Source: Brevipalpus yothersi
Lineage: Eukaryota > Arthropoda > Arachnida > Trombidiformes > Tenuipalpidae
DNA: 13,116 bases
Reading direction: 5' to 3'
Assembly: GCA_003956705.1 (NCBI GenBank)
Contig: QZCP01000024.1
Span: forward strand, 5,100 to 18,215
Of the stretch, positions 1 through 8,588 are shown piece after piece. Every line of letters begins with the position of its first letter. Position 1 is the stretch's first letter. A program made the position numbers and the translations under genes. The notes under the pieces were generated by a model. That model saw only the letters and a program-made list of their open reading frames with translations, was not told the origin of the DNA and did no database searches.

Positions 1-76
<76 letters not shown>
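1..76. repeat. (TC)38 microsatellite, cut by the window edge
   Basis: An uninterrupted TC dinucleotide array occupies the first 76 bases, and the following TTGA ends it. The window starts inside the array, so its true length is unknown. It is the mirror-strand type of the (AG)n array that ends the window. Pure homopyrimidine tracts like this can form triplex DNA and are hard to assemble. Confidence 0.98.
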
Positions 77-79
<3 letters not shown>

Positions 80-780
80 ATTCTCTTTTTCCATAGATTT
101 AATCTGGCAGAAGATACAAGCCCTGAAGATGGGCTCATCTTCACCTGATGTATCCTACTTTTGAAGTATGGGAAGATTACCTCATCTGCAGACTCATGAT
201 CACTATCATCTCTAACTCCTACATGCACATCTTGTTCATTCTGTGTGTCTCATTTCGTTGATTATAGATGTGATGGCTCAACCAAAACAGAGAACATGGT
301 GAAAGAGAGTGATATGAGAGAGCGAAAAAAAAGCTTATTCATGAGTGAATGACGAGAAAAACGAGTCCAATAAGAAGCCTAGATCCTAGTACATATATTA
401 ATTCAGTCTAATCAGCGATGAAATGCAACTCTTTACTTTCATCCATCTGTATGTGTGCGTATATGAATGTGATGCCATTCGAAAAGTAAGTGGAAAGAAT
501 ACTGATGAATATCTGAAAAATACGGTCGAGACAATTATTTCGGATGGTTGAAGGAGATTGTTCAGTGTATTATTACTCAATAGATATGTGTTCGAAGAAC
601 GAATAGATGTACGGAAGAACGATTTCATGAGAGGAAGAAGAACAAGTAACAGTATTTTCCAGCAGATAGAGAGATTGGGGGGAGGATGGAGAAAAAATAG
701 TTTCGACATAAGTGAAAAGAGTATATCAAGCATCGTCAGAAAATCTGGTTACAATGAACTTTTCACATGATAGAAGAGGT
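77..780. other. Unassigned AT-rich sequence, no supportable gene
   Basis: No recognisable gene is seen. One ATG-started frame of 111 codons lies on the minus strand (733 down to 398). It is rich in Leu, Phe and Ser, with a hydrophobic stretch near residues 24-36, and ends with ordinary polar sequence. It is overlapped by a 70-codon frame on the + strand (558-770), and neither resembles a known family. The + strand here is purine-rich, so the complement is rich in TTC/CTT/TCT codons and poor in stops, which explains the long frame without coding. A GTAAGTGG donor-like motif lies at 486-493 but nothing pairs with it. Confidence 0.6.
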
Positions 781-1309
781 AATGTTTTCCCTATCTCTCT
801 CCTCCTCTATTATGTGTTTTTGGGGATTCCAAATTTTTGTTGAATCTTTCTCTTCCCATCTCATCCTAGTGCACACACACACATATATATTTTTACTGAA
901 CTTTTTCGATTCTGATTTTTATTTCTCTATCTCTACTGTAAACAAAAAGATGGAGAAAGAAAGAGAGAAAAAGATTTCATTGTGGATGAATTGCAATCGG
1001 AAAATGAAAGCAAGAAAAGTAGGCAACAGGATGGAAGATAGCAAGGATGAATTAGCTTTCAAGCATTCGTTGAGTATGAGTTTTTGACACAATTAATTTG
1101 CCTCTATTCAACCCTTCTATTGTTCACTTCTTCAAGCTTCTCTTATTCTTCAATCGGTGGAAAGAAAATGTACAGAGAAAGAGAAAGAAATTTATCCCTT
1201 TGTTTTTATCATTCATTCATTTGCAAGTCTATGGAAAAAAGGATAGATTGACTTGAAAAACATACCAATTTCGGTGCCCATTGCTCAAAAAGTTTTGAGA
1301 GAGACTACA
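781..1309. other. Low-complexity region with CA/TA and GA-rich tracts
   Basis: A compound (CA)n(TA)n run sits at 871-890 and an imperfect GA/AAAG-rich tract at 952-975. A 106-codon + strand frame (767-1087) passes straight through both repeats, encoding HTHTY and KEREKK stretches, so I treat it as a by-product of repeat composition. Nothing else is supported. Confidence 0.6.
871..890. repeat. Compound (CA)n(TA)n microsatellite
   Basis: CA dinucleotides change directly into TA dinucleotides, followed by a T-run. This is a short compound dinucleotide repeat, typical of animal genomes. Confidence 0.85.
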
Positions 1310-1342
1310 TCTCTGTCTCTCTTTCTTTCTTCCTTTCTTCTC
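1310..1342. repeat. Imperfect TC/TTTC-rich pyrimidine tract
   Basis: Continuous pyrimidine-rich sequence with CTCT, CTTT and TTCC units. A CAACTAG follows immediately, so the segment has the shape of a polypyrimidine tract before an AG, but no convincing exon follows. Confidence 0.8.
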
Positions 1343-1743
1343 AACTAGAACCTTGTCAAGTTGCGTGTATAAAAGTAAAATGGAATTGTAATCAACTCAC
1401 ATGTATATTGTTTCAACTATTTACTTTATTCACAAAATGCAAATTTTGTACTTTCCAGTGCATCTCATCAGCTCAATTCGACTGTGTATAAGCTATTATT
1501 TACGATTAGTGTGATCAAAACTGAATCTAATTTCAAGTGTAGAGGGTTGCTTGTTTCAACTATGACCTCGCTGCTTTAATTATCAACATCATCTCATCAA
1601 ATCATGAGTTACCTATTCTATTGAGCTCCAATGAAACATGGAAACATCAGATGAATGGCGGTGGCTGGATGTCATGAATGTATCAGATTGGATGATATCG
1701 TTATTCTATTATCGGGCATAAAATATTCGTCACGTTAAATATG

Positions 1744-1778
1744 GACACATACACACATTGGGAGACACACACACATAC
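1744..1778. repeat. Interrupted (CA)n tract
   Basis: Two CA-rich blocks are separated by TTGGGAGA. This is a degraded CA microsatellite. Confidence 0.8.
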
Positions 1779-2080
1779 TAAAATTTGATCATATTCATCG
1801 TTCCCTTGACAAATTCAAGTCATGAAAGTGAAATGAGAAGAGAGAGAGAAGAGGTTGAAGATGACATAGAAATAAACTTGATACATGATAATGAGAAGAC
1901 TTATCAGTGTTTCACACTTCTCTGTCTAACCGATGAAGCTATTTGTATGAGAATGCAAAGGATCTAGAAAAAGACAGCTACAAGAAATGAGAGAGAAATG
2001 AATTATTCTTATTATCAGGCAAGGTTTTCTTCCATTTGCACAGACTTCTCTAGTTAATGAGTAGAAATGAACAAAATCAT

Positions 2081-2113
2081 GAAAGAAAGAGAGAAAGAGA
2101 GAGGGAGGGAGAA
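2081..2113. repeat. GA/GAAA/GGGA-rich purine tract
   Basis: An uninterrupted purine run made of GAAA, GAGA and GGGA units. This is a degenerate GA microsatellite and contains several GAGAG pentamers. Confidence 0.85.
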
Positions 2114-2764
2114 GATGAGTTCATTTCTTTCATTGAATAGAATATATATGTATGGATCTATGAAGGGAATATGTGAGCACCAAAAGTAAGCCGAATCAGC
2201 CTTCCATGGTGATCGAAAATGTCGACAAGAAATGGAAAAGGTACCGAGAAAGAGAGAGAGAAAGAATATGCCATAAGAAGCTGGAAAAATGTAACTTTAA
2301 TGAGCCTCCCAAGAAAAAAGTACTCAACAGAGAATAATAGCAAGCCACAGCAGAAGTCATATTTCAAATTAAATTCTCTCCTCTTTCTATTCCAATGTTC
2401 ATGTCAAAGTTGGCCCTGAGGCATCATATTTTCATGTGTAACAGATTCATTGGAATTTTATGAAGATTTTCCCTCGATCTACCTCTTCAAAACCTACTCT
2501 GGATGATTATTGGAGGGATTGAAAAACAGGATAAAGAATAAGAAGCAAACAAACTTAGGGAATACTATTTCCATCAGTAACTGTAGCAATAGTAGTTATA
2601 AGTTCAGTAGTCAGGCTTTTCTCAACAAATTCAACCCTCCAACGGTGTGGAAAAGAATCTTGAACAATTTTCTAAGCCTTGAGATATTTTTCCATTTCTA
2701 GGCATCCATTCATTCATTCGTTTATTCTCATGTAAGAATTTTTGCCTATTTGAGTGAAAAGTCG

Positions 2765-2801
2765 TTTTCTCTCTCTCTTTCTCTTTCTTTCTTTCTTCCT
2801 T
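2765..2801. repeat. TC/TTTC pyrimidine tract
   Basis: CTCT units pass into CTTT units and end at CCTTGTAC. A 75-codon frame (2750-2977, +) reads this tract as alternating Ser/Leu and Phe. It is attributed to the repeat rather than to coding. Confidence 0.85.
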
Positions 2802-3280
2802 GTACACAGTTATTCTTTACCACGCTGAGGTTTAGGGAAATTTGTCCAGAGAATCCACAAAATTGTATCAAAATATCCCCAAATCTATTTGGTATGTTCC
2901 CACAGGTATTTCTTGAGGAATTCATTTCATTCCAATTTTATCTACACCTTTTTATGGATGACATAATCTATATTTAGTAAGAAGGAAAAAGAGAGAGAGA
3001 GAAAAATATTTTTCACTCTCCTTCTTCTTTTCATTTCAATGTTAACAATTTTTGCTCATCCATTTTCTAAGATGCATACAGATGTAAGATGCGTACGTGT
3101 GTGAACTTAGAGTATCATCAGATGATGTGAAAAAGGAGAGGAAGCAAATGAGAACAAAAATAACGGTAAATGATAATAATTGGAAAAGAGTAGAAAGTTA
3201 CAAAATTTGCACCCAAATAGAATACCATAGGAGCAAGCAAATATTTTCCCCCCATAACAGTAATCATACAATCACCATCA

Positions 3281-3324
3281 ACACACACACATACGCACAC
3301 ATCCATATATACATACGTATACAC
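3281..3324. repeat. Compound CA/CATA/TATA microsatellite
   Basis: A run of ACACAC passes into ACATAC, CATATATA and the palindromic ATACGTAT. The alternating purine-pyrimidine pattern is typical of Z-DNA-prone CA/TG repeats. Confidence 0.85.
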
Positions 3325-3442
3325 TGGAGCATACTCATCTTTCTTCACAGCATCCTCATCCCATACGTGATCATTACCACTGCATGATGTTTGCACTCAT
3401 CAAATTGGCGAACTCAGCATCCTTGTTCCCTAGATCAATAAT

Positions 3443-3476
3443 AACACATACACATACCTACACACACAAACACACT
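3443..3476. repeat. Interrupted (CA)n/CATA tract
   Basis: ACACATACACATACC is followed by ACACACACAAACACAC. A GA-rich block begins about ten bases further right, making a clustered pair of different microsatellite types. Confidence 0.85.
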
Positions 3477-3486
3477 GTGATAATAG

Positions 3487-3565
3487 TGAAGAGATGAAAG
3501 AAAAAAAAGGGAGAGAGTGAAAAGAAAGAAAGGAAGAAATAAAGAAAGAGAGAGAGAAAGAGAGT
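3487..3565. repeat. Long imperfect GA/AAAG purine tract
   Basis: About 79 bases that are nearly all purine, with a few T interruptions, made of GAGA, AAAG and GGAA units. Read on the minus strand it gives a long Ser/Leu/Phe string inside a 78-codon frame (3435-3671), which I consider spurious. Confidence 0.85.
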
Positions 3566-4760
3566 GGATGAAAGGTGAATATAATTTATCAGCATTCAAC
3601 CAATGACGATTCAAGAATGAAAGATAATTTGCATGATTTTTCCATATTGTTCTGCCTTTATTTTCACTCAACTTGGAACACGAAAATTCGACTGTATTTT
3701 GAAACTTAAAAGAAGGAAAATAGGGAGAGAAAGAAAGAAAGAGAGAGAGAGAGAGACTGAATTAAAATATACATATGAAAGCTGATTATATGTTGCACTT
3801 ATTGGACAATCAGCTTTACCATAGAATACATAATAAAACATCACAGTCAGCGATGTTTTATACACACGCTTGCACACTAGCCACCACACATTAGCAGTGA
3901 ATTGAGAAAAGAAATTTCTTGAAGTGAAATTTGAAATTAACTTCCGGCTGGGTAAGGTATATACACATCCATCCGCAAGACTATTTCTCAGCAAATAGCA
4001 GTAAGGAAGGTTCTGCTTTCGATAGAGAGAAGAAATGATGATTTCCGATCATCCTGTGGGCTCATATATGGAATCACCTAGGCAGGATTTTCGAATGAGA
4101 GGAGATCGAAGCAAAAAATCCGCCTCTGGGGACCATAATACACATAATTACAAAGCTTTTGCGATAAAAGTGAGTGAGAGAGGATCTGATGGATCGAAAT
4201 GAAATCTTTTCTTGGATTCTTCCCAGTTATGATACACACACACAATCGAAGAAGCGAGAAAGAAGAACAATCGATTTTTCGTTTTTTTGGAAAATGGAAG
4301 GTAAGACTTGGACAAAATCGTGAGTCAAGAATGAGAATACCTTGAATCCAGGATTTGATTGAACTTTTTCGATGGTACTTTTCCACTGGAAAACCTCTCT
4401 CAGTATTGATCGTTTGAGAAAGAAAGAACGAGAGATAGAGAATGCAGGTAAAAAAACAATATCGTTGAATGATTCAAGGATTACATCTTATGCTGCAAAA
4501 ATGTATTGGAAATTCAATTATATGTGGAGCAATGTAGGTATGTACAGGCACGGATATGAGTGATAAATATATTCTGAATATATTAGGAGGATAAGAAAAA
4601 TCATCAACATAATCGGATAATGATGATGATGGTGAAAAAGATAAAATAACAGCGATTGGTAAGAATTAAATTATTTGATTAAAAGCTGATGGAACCATAT
4701 AATCATCATCAGTATCCACTTGAATTGATCTGTTTTCCAGCATACTTTCTCTATTATCAC
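3566..4760. other. Unassigned region, no supportable gene
   Basis: A second GA tract lies at 3709-3757, a short CA run near 4231-4243 and a short GAT-triplet run near 4622-4630. A minus-strand frame of 108 codons (3668-3994) starts only at TTG and ends by reading the GA tract. A 102-codon minus frame (4078-4386) and a 63-codon + frame (4372-4563) overlap each other. The + frame has an ATG at 4372, a basic stretch (DRLRKKEREIE) and a GCAG/GTAAAA donor-like site near 4445, but no partner exon was found. Confidence 0.55.
3709..3757. repeat. GA/AAAG purine tract
   Basis: AGGAAAATAGGGAGAG leads into GAAAGAAAG and a perfect GAGAGA core. It is a degenerate microsatellite of the same family as the one at 3487-3565. 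Confidence 0.85.
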
Positions 4761-4803
4761 CTTTCTCTCTCTCTCTTTTCCTCACTTCTCTCTTCCTTTC
4801 TCA
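4761..4803. repeat. TC-rich pyrimidine tract
   Basis: An almost continuous pyrimidine run of TCTCTC, TTTTCC and CTTCC units. It is the first of a cluster of + strand pyrimidine tracts that ends at the (CT)47 array. Confidence 0.85.
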
Positions 4804-5331
<528 letters not shown>

Positions 5332-5469
5332 TCGTTGTTGTGTGTTTTCCACCAGCTTTCCACTCTCGATGACCAAATTACACTGGGATGCTTCGCAAAT
5401 CATCCAAGTAAGTGTGTCTTCTCAACAATAAAATAGTGGCAAATCAACTTGAATTGGGATGTGTGTGTT

Positions 5470-5509
5470 AGAGAGAGAAGCAGAGCCGAAGAGAGAGAGG
5501 GAGAGAAGA
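5470..5509. repeat. Interrupted GA purine tract
   Basis: GAGAGAGAAG and GAGAGAGAGGGAGAGAAG blocks are separated by CAGAGCCGAA. This is the first long purine tract to the right of the strand switch. Confidence 0.85.
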
Positions 5510-5663
5510 CTGATGAGGCGAATAATGAGAACATGGTGAAGATGTGGAGGAGAGAGAAAGAAGTGCGAATGAAAGTAAAAGTAAGTGAGAAAGAGTTAAG
5601 ACCGCATTCATGGAATCGAAGGTTAAGTAAATCAGATTGTCACCTAAACGGAGGAAAGAAGTA

Positions 5664-5690
5664 GGAGAGAGAGAGAGAGAGAAGGGAAAA
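5664..5690. repeat. (GA)n tract with GGGAAAA end
   Basis: A perfect GA run of about nine units followed by AGGGAAAA, all purine. It is part of the + strand purine domain. Confidence 0.85.
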
Positions 5691-5751
5691 GGATGAACAA
5701 GAAAGAGAAGAAATGTCGCCTCGATGATCTGAATCGAAAGATCGATAGGCA

Positions 5752-5774
5752 AGAGAGAGATATATATATATATT
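5752..5774. repeat. Compound (GA)n(TA)n microsatellite
   Basis: Four to five GA units pass directly into about seven TA units, ending in TTTGG. A GGAGGTAAGC donor-like motif follows at about 5776-5785 without a supported exon. Confidence 0.85.
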
Positions 5775-5935
5775 TGGAGGTAAGCAACAAAAAGTATCAA
5801 TGTGGGAAACATGATTCACGCAGATATTCAACTCGATAATCGATATCATTTCCTTTCACAATCCAACAAGTCGATTTTCCTTCCAATGATGCCTCAAATG
5901 ATGTGTGCAAAAACCATGAGGCCATGATGAAGGTG

Positions 5936-5957
5936 GAGAAAGAGAGAGAGAGAGAGG
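5936..5957. repeat. (GA)n tract
   Basis: A short GA microsatellite with a GGAGAAAGAG start and a GAGGG end. Confidence 0.85.
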
Positions 5958-7090
5958 GAATGAAAGCTATTGGAAATGGTTTCAAATCATTTAGATTGAA
6001 CTCTTCTTCAAAATGAACAGTTACATTTACGAAAGTTAAACAAGAATAGGTAGTATAAGCAACAGTACAACCTGATATTCCTAAGAAAGTTATTCTGATA
6101 TAAAATGAACAGATCTCGTGATCAAACTTTTTTTCTCGCTTCTTCACTATACTTTCACTTCTAATGGATTGAAACTAATTCCAGAGACAATCATCAAGAA
6201 TCGTGGTGGCAAAAGATATCACAAGAAATGAAGAAACGATTCGAGACGATCAATTGTGAAATCTTATTTCGATATCATCTCACACAGCATCTCATAGTAT
6301 GTGAGAGTGTTTTCTTTCCAATGTGTAGGAATGGATCAGATTCTCATTGAAGATATAATTTTTTTGTTTTTCTCTGGGTAACATGAAATTCCACTCAATT
6401 GTTTGTGTCCAAGTATAGAGAAAAAAAATTGTTCCAAGAAACTGTTTTCCCTGTATCTTTCCTATGCTCTCAGGGCTACCCAAGAAACATTGTTAAAAAG
6501 AGAGAAGCTTGGACCGTTACTTTATCAAAAGTAGAAAAGAAACTTCAGGCGAATCGCACTTCCTGATATCTCATGGGGTATCTGAACTACGGCTATACTT
6601 TCCTCTCTCTTTTTTTCCAATAATACACTTTGATCACCACGAGACCAGTAGATTGATGAAAATCCTATTAAAAATGTTTGTATATATCGCTAATATCACT
6701 CATGGTTGAGAATGAAGAGAAAAATACGAGATTAATCAATGTCAAATGTCTCTCGATTGACCAATAGTGATAGGTATAGAATAGGAAATTCACTGTCGCA
6801 TACACATTGATTCAACTAATAACAGATAGCCTATATTATTAAGGGTGGCTGGAAATCTTCGATGGATATGTTGGAAGAAAGTCGAAAGAGAAGATGAAAA
6901 AGTCAGGTGATAGAAGATAGAAGATGAAGGAGGAGGATGGAGAGAGACGAAGGTAGTGAAGATGATGAAGCTAGAGATGTGGTTAGTTGTCGCCTCGAGC
7001 ATCACCTTCACTCTCCCTCTCAACTCATCCGCTTAACTTTCTTAATCTTAGCTAGAACAGTATTAATAGCGTTTTTGGTGGTATCAGAGG

Positions 7091-7094
<4 letters not shown>

Positions 7095-7160
<66 letters not shown>
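7095..7160. repeat. Perfect (GA)33 microsatellite
   Basis: Sixty-six bases of uninterrupted GA, preceded by AGAGGAAAA and followed by AGATTCAGCG. It lies immediately upstream of an exon-like, CpG-containing segment. In arthropods (GA)n is a binding site for GAGA-type factors and is common near promoters; that role is inferred here and not shown. It is inverted relative to (CT)47 at 5236-5329. Confidence 0.98.
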
Positions 7161-7165
<5 letters not shown>

Positions 7166-7210
7166 CAGCGAGGATCTCGAAGAGTTTGCGCAATGGATGC
7201 TGTGCGAAAG
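7161..7210 (+). CDS. Possible first or internal exon ending at a strong splice donor
   Basis: The segment ends in CGAAAG|GTAAGTAAT, a near-ideal animal 5' splice site at 7210/7211. It has four CpG dinucleotides in about 45 bases and looks less AT-rich than its surroundings. All three frames are open. One reads RFSEDLEEFAQWMLCER and stops in phase 2; this looks most like protein. A second gives an ATG at 7193 (G at -3, G at +4) and the short peptide MDAVRK ending in phase 0, which could be a start exon behind a GA-rich leader. The third continues the Arg-Glu repeat. I cannot choose the frame, and no family is recognised. The next exon is not established; a phase-0 acceptor near 7336 leading into FMSRTEKAKQLF is possible. 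Confidence 0.25.
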
Positions 7211-7680
7211 GTAAGTAATCTATTTGATGAAAGTTAGAGAGAGAAAGAGAGCAGTAAAGTTGGAAGTGAATAAGCTTCTAGGCATGAATGCTAATTCAAG
7301 TGTGTTTATGATCCACATCTCACGTTAATTGGGCAAGTTTATGTCAAGAACAGAGAAAGCAAAACAACTGTTCACATCGGGAGTGAAAAGAAAATGTGCT
7401 CCAGATGATGAGAGACGAATGCTGAAGACCTGTGGAGCATCTTCATCTGACTCACATTTTGTTCTCTCTTTCTTTCTTTCTTTCTTGCTTGGAACACAAG
7501 ACAATCTGAGCATAAAGTGAGAAGTCTAAGGTGTGTTGGAATAAGTTAAGAATGATGATGTTACTCCAAATTCAAGCAATAACCATAATAAACACAAAGA
7601 AAGTGGTGACTTTTGCTCTCAGAATATTCGTTGCCAAATAATAAAACAAAGAAAATGGTCTCATGTAAAAGTTGAGCATC
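7211..7680. other. Unassigned stretch, possibly intronic
   Basis: Begins with the donor-like GTAAGTAATC. It holds a GA tract (7236-7252), a TTTC/TC tract (7463-7485) and two overlapping frames of about 62 codons on opposite strands (7325-7520). The + frame starts only at TTG and reads FMSRTEKAKQLF, then a Lys/Arg/Cys segment, then a Phe/Leu/Ser string from the TTTC repeat before its stop. It could be an exon joined to the donor at 7211 but is unproven. AATAAA-type hexamers occur near 7587 and 7639. Confidence 0.5.
7463..7485. repeat. (TTTC)n/TC tract
   Basis: CTCTC is followed by four TTTC units. It is the only notable pyrimidine microsatellite on the + strand to the right of the switch near 5.4 kb. 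Confidence 0.85.
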
Positions 7681-7754
7681 AAGAAAAGAGGGATAGGAAG
7701 AGAGAAAGAGAAAGAGAGTGAGTGAGAGAGAGAGAAAAGGGACAAGAAAAGAGA
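7681..7754. repeat. Long imperfect GA purine tract
   Basis: About 74 bases that are almost wholly purine, with GAAA, GAGT and GAGA units. It produces Arg/Glu/Lys-rich readings on the + strand and Ser/Leu/Phe-rich readings on the minus strand (frames at 7561-7823), both attributed to the repeat. Confidence 0.85.
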
Positions 7755-7886
7755 ACATCCAAGTCGCGAATATAAGGTATCTACTAGTATTCCCTTGGAG
7801 AATTCACCTGGTAAAAGGACCAAGTCATGAAAGGAACTTTTTGACTTTCGTTTTTCTCTTCACCACTATTCTACTATTACACCGAG

Positions 7887-8082
7887 AACGGAGAATACAG
7901 TCTCCCTGTTGACCACGAAGATCCATTTGAGTAAGTGGCTTGCTCTCAGCTTTACCATCTCTCTCAAACTTACCAAAGCTGATAGTCAAGTCATGGATGA
8001 TTATGATGGTGATCCCAGAGATGTTATCATCTCATGGAAATCAATTGGACAAAAATATCAGTGTCGATGCCAGAAGGAATAG
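7887..8082 (+). CDS. Possible micro-exon and terminal coding segment of a spliced gene
   Basis: A pyrimidine-rich stretch (about 7846-7880) leads to ACACCGAG, a plausible acceptor at 7886. The next 44 bases read NGEYSLPVDHEDPF plus GA, then GTAAGTGG, a strong donor at 7931. Several continuations stay open. Removing 7931-7949 (19 bases, gtaagtggcttgctctcag) gives DPFDFTISLKLTKADSQ and runs in frame through MDDYDGDPRDVIISW to a TAG at 8080. Removing 7931-7985 (55 bases) enters the same frame. An acceptor at 8306 would instead give DHHQVSATGQPQSHHHSQ before a stop at 8362. Without splicing, the micro-exon frame stops at once (GAG TAA). I recognise no family. AATAAA at 8096 and a GT-rich stretch fit a 3' end. 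This is a hypothesis from splice-site shape and open frames only. Confidence 0.22.
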
Positions 8083-8095
8083 TGGAGGTCAACCA

Positions 8096-8137
8096 AATAA
8101 ACCTAAGGTGATGGAGATGTTGCCAGTGTGTTGCTGG
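8096..8137 (+). terminator. Possible polyadenylation signal with GT-rich downstream element
   Basis: AATAAA at 8096-8101 lies 14 bases after the TAG at 8080-8082 and is followed, about 20-35 bases on, by GATGTTGCCAGTGTGTTGCTGG. Hexamer plus GT-rich downstream sequence is the usual animal cleavage signal. AATAAA is frequent by chance in AT-rich DNA, so the value lies mainly in its position after a candidate stop codon. Confidence 0.25.
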
Positions 8138-8588
8138 AAATAATGTGATCAACAATATTTTCCAATCAATCTTATTCACTCATCCATGCTCTCATACACA
8201 CACACCCATATACATTTTACCTGTCCAAGCAAATATACCACACATACATACACTCACACAAGACCTCTGGTCACTGTTGGGCATCAATGTTCACTTCTAT
8301 TTTGAGAGACCATCACCAAGTCTCGGCCACAGGTCAGCCCCAATCCCATCACCACTCTCAATAGTAGCATTGAATCCAAAATCCTCTTCATGTCCACTGA
8401 GCCGCTACCACACACATAGACACACACATACACATTGCCTTTTACACTACCGGCAGCATGATTCAATCACTGTCGAGCCTTTTTATTTTGACAAAAGCAT
8501 CGAGACATTGACTGGTGACATACCAAGCCAAACATACAAAGGTATAAAAATAAAAAGTGGGAGAGAAGAGAGAAAGAGAGATGGATAG
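8112..8588 (+). CDS. Long ATG-less open frame, doubtful exon
   Basis: The frame opens after a TGA at 8109 and stays open for about 158 codons to a TAG at 8586-8588. It contains no ATG, so it could only be an internal or terminal exon. It begins with a Cys-rich segment (WRCCQCVAG), then His/Thr strings from CA repeats (8195-8260 and 8408-8436). A Ser/Pro-rich stretch follows (8304-8400, including RPSPSLGHRSAPIPSPLS), then a mixed segment with ITVEPFYFDKSIETLTGD. The part near 8300-8400 looks less AT-rich than most of the window. CA-rich DNA is poor in stop codons on this strand, which may explain the length by itself. No family is recognised, and a 60-codon frame is open on the opposite strand (8284-8466). 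Confidence 0.14.
   Translation, partial: WRCCQCVAGNNVINNIFQSILFTHPCSHTHTPIYILPVQANIPHIHTLTQDLWSLLGINVHFYFERPSPSLGHRSAPIPSPLSIVALNPKSSSCPLSRYHTHRHTHTHCLLHYRQHDSITVEPFYFDKSIETLTGDIPSQTYKGIKIKSGREERKRDG
8195..8260. repeat. Interrupted CA/CATA repeat cluster
   Basis: A block of ATACACACACACCCATATAC (from about 8195) and another of ACCACACATACATACACTCACACA (to about 8260) are separated by roughly 22 bases of unique sequence. Confidence 0.8.
8408..8436. repeat. Interrupted (CA)n tract
   Basis: ACCACACACATAGACACACACATACACATTG. It encodes the HTHRHTHTH string in the overlapping open frame. Confidence 0.85.
8559..8580. repeat. GA purine tract
   Basis: GGGAGAGAAGAGAGAAAGAGAG, all purine. It supplies the Arg/Glu/Lys end of the open frame that stops at 8588. 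Confidence 0.8.

Larger units (their letters stand above)
1343..2764. other. Unassigned region with scattered short repeats
   Basis: Contains an interrupted CA tract (1744-1778) and GA-rich tracts at 1831-1853, 2081-2113 and 2245-2265. Open frames are 60-69 codons or less, lie on both strands and overlap these tracts. No motif, splice pair or family resemblance was found. A TATAAAAG octamer at 1368-1375 has no gene downstream. Confidence 0.6.
2802..3486. other. Unassigned region with CA/TA-rich arrays
   Basis: Holds a GA tract (2981-3006) and two long CA-rich arrays (3281-3324 and 3443-3476). Overlapping frames of 96 codons (+, 3097-3387) and 92 codons (minus, 3118-3396) read the same CA array in opposite directions as THTY and VCVC strings. 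That mutual openness points to repeat composition and not to a gene. Confidence 0.6.

Noticed and set aside
1368..1375. TATAAAAG octamer resembling a TATA box
   Set aside because: No initiator with supporting context and no coding sequence follows; such octamers are frequent in AT-rich DNA.
3097..3396. Opposing frames of 92-96 codons with His-Thr and Val-Cys strings
   Set aside because: Both read the CA array at 3281-3324 from opposite strands, and repeat composition explains them.
3668..3994. 108-codon minus frame with aromatic-rich middle
   Set aside because: It has a TTG start only and its end is the complement of the GA tract at 3709-3757; no motif was recognised.
5797..6147. 116-codon minus frame with hydrophobic and acidic stretches
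   Set aside because: It starts only at GTG, runs through the complement of a GA tract as Ser/Leu/Phe, and no family or splice context supports it.
7193..7210. MDAVRK resembles the MDAIKK start of animal tropomyosins
   Set aside because: Six residues are far too few, and no following exon with the tropomyosin coiled-coil heptads was found.
6937..7218. 93-codon + frame containing an Arg-Glu repeat
   Set aside because: It reads through (GA)33, and its flanks have no family resemblance. Only the segment after the repeat, with its splice donor, is kept as a weak exon candidate.
7329..7520. Segment with basic residues and spaced cysteines, considered as an insulin-like or other prohormone chain
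   Set aside because: The cysteine spacing does not fit an insulin A or B chain, there is no signal peptide, and the end of the frame is a TTTC repeat.
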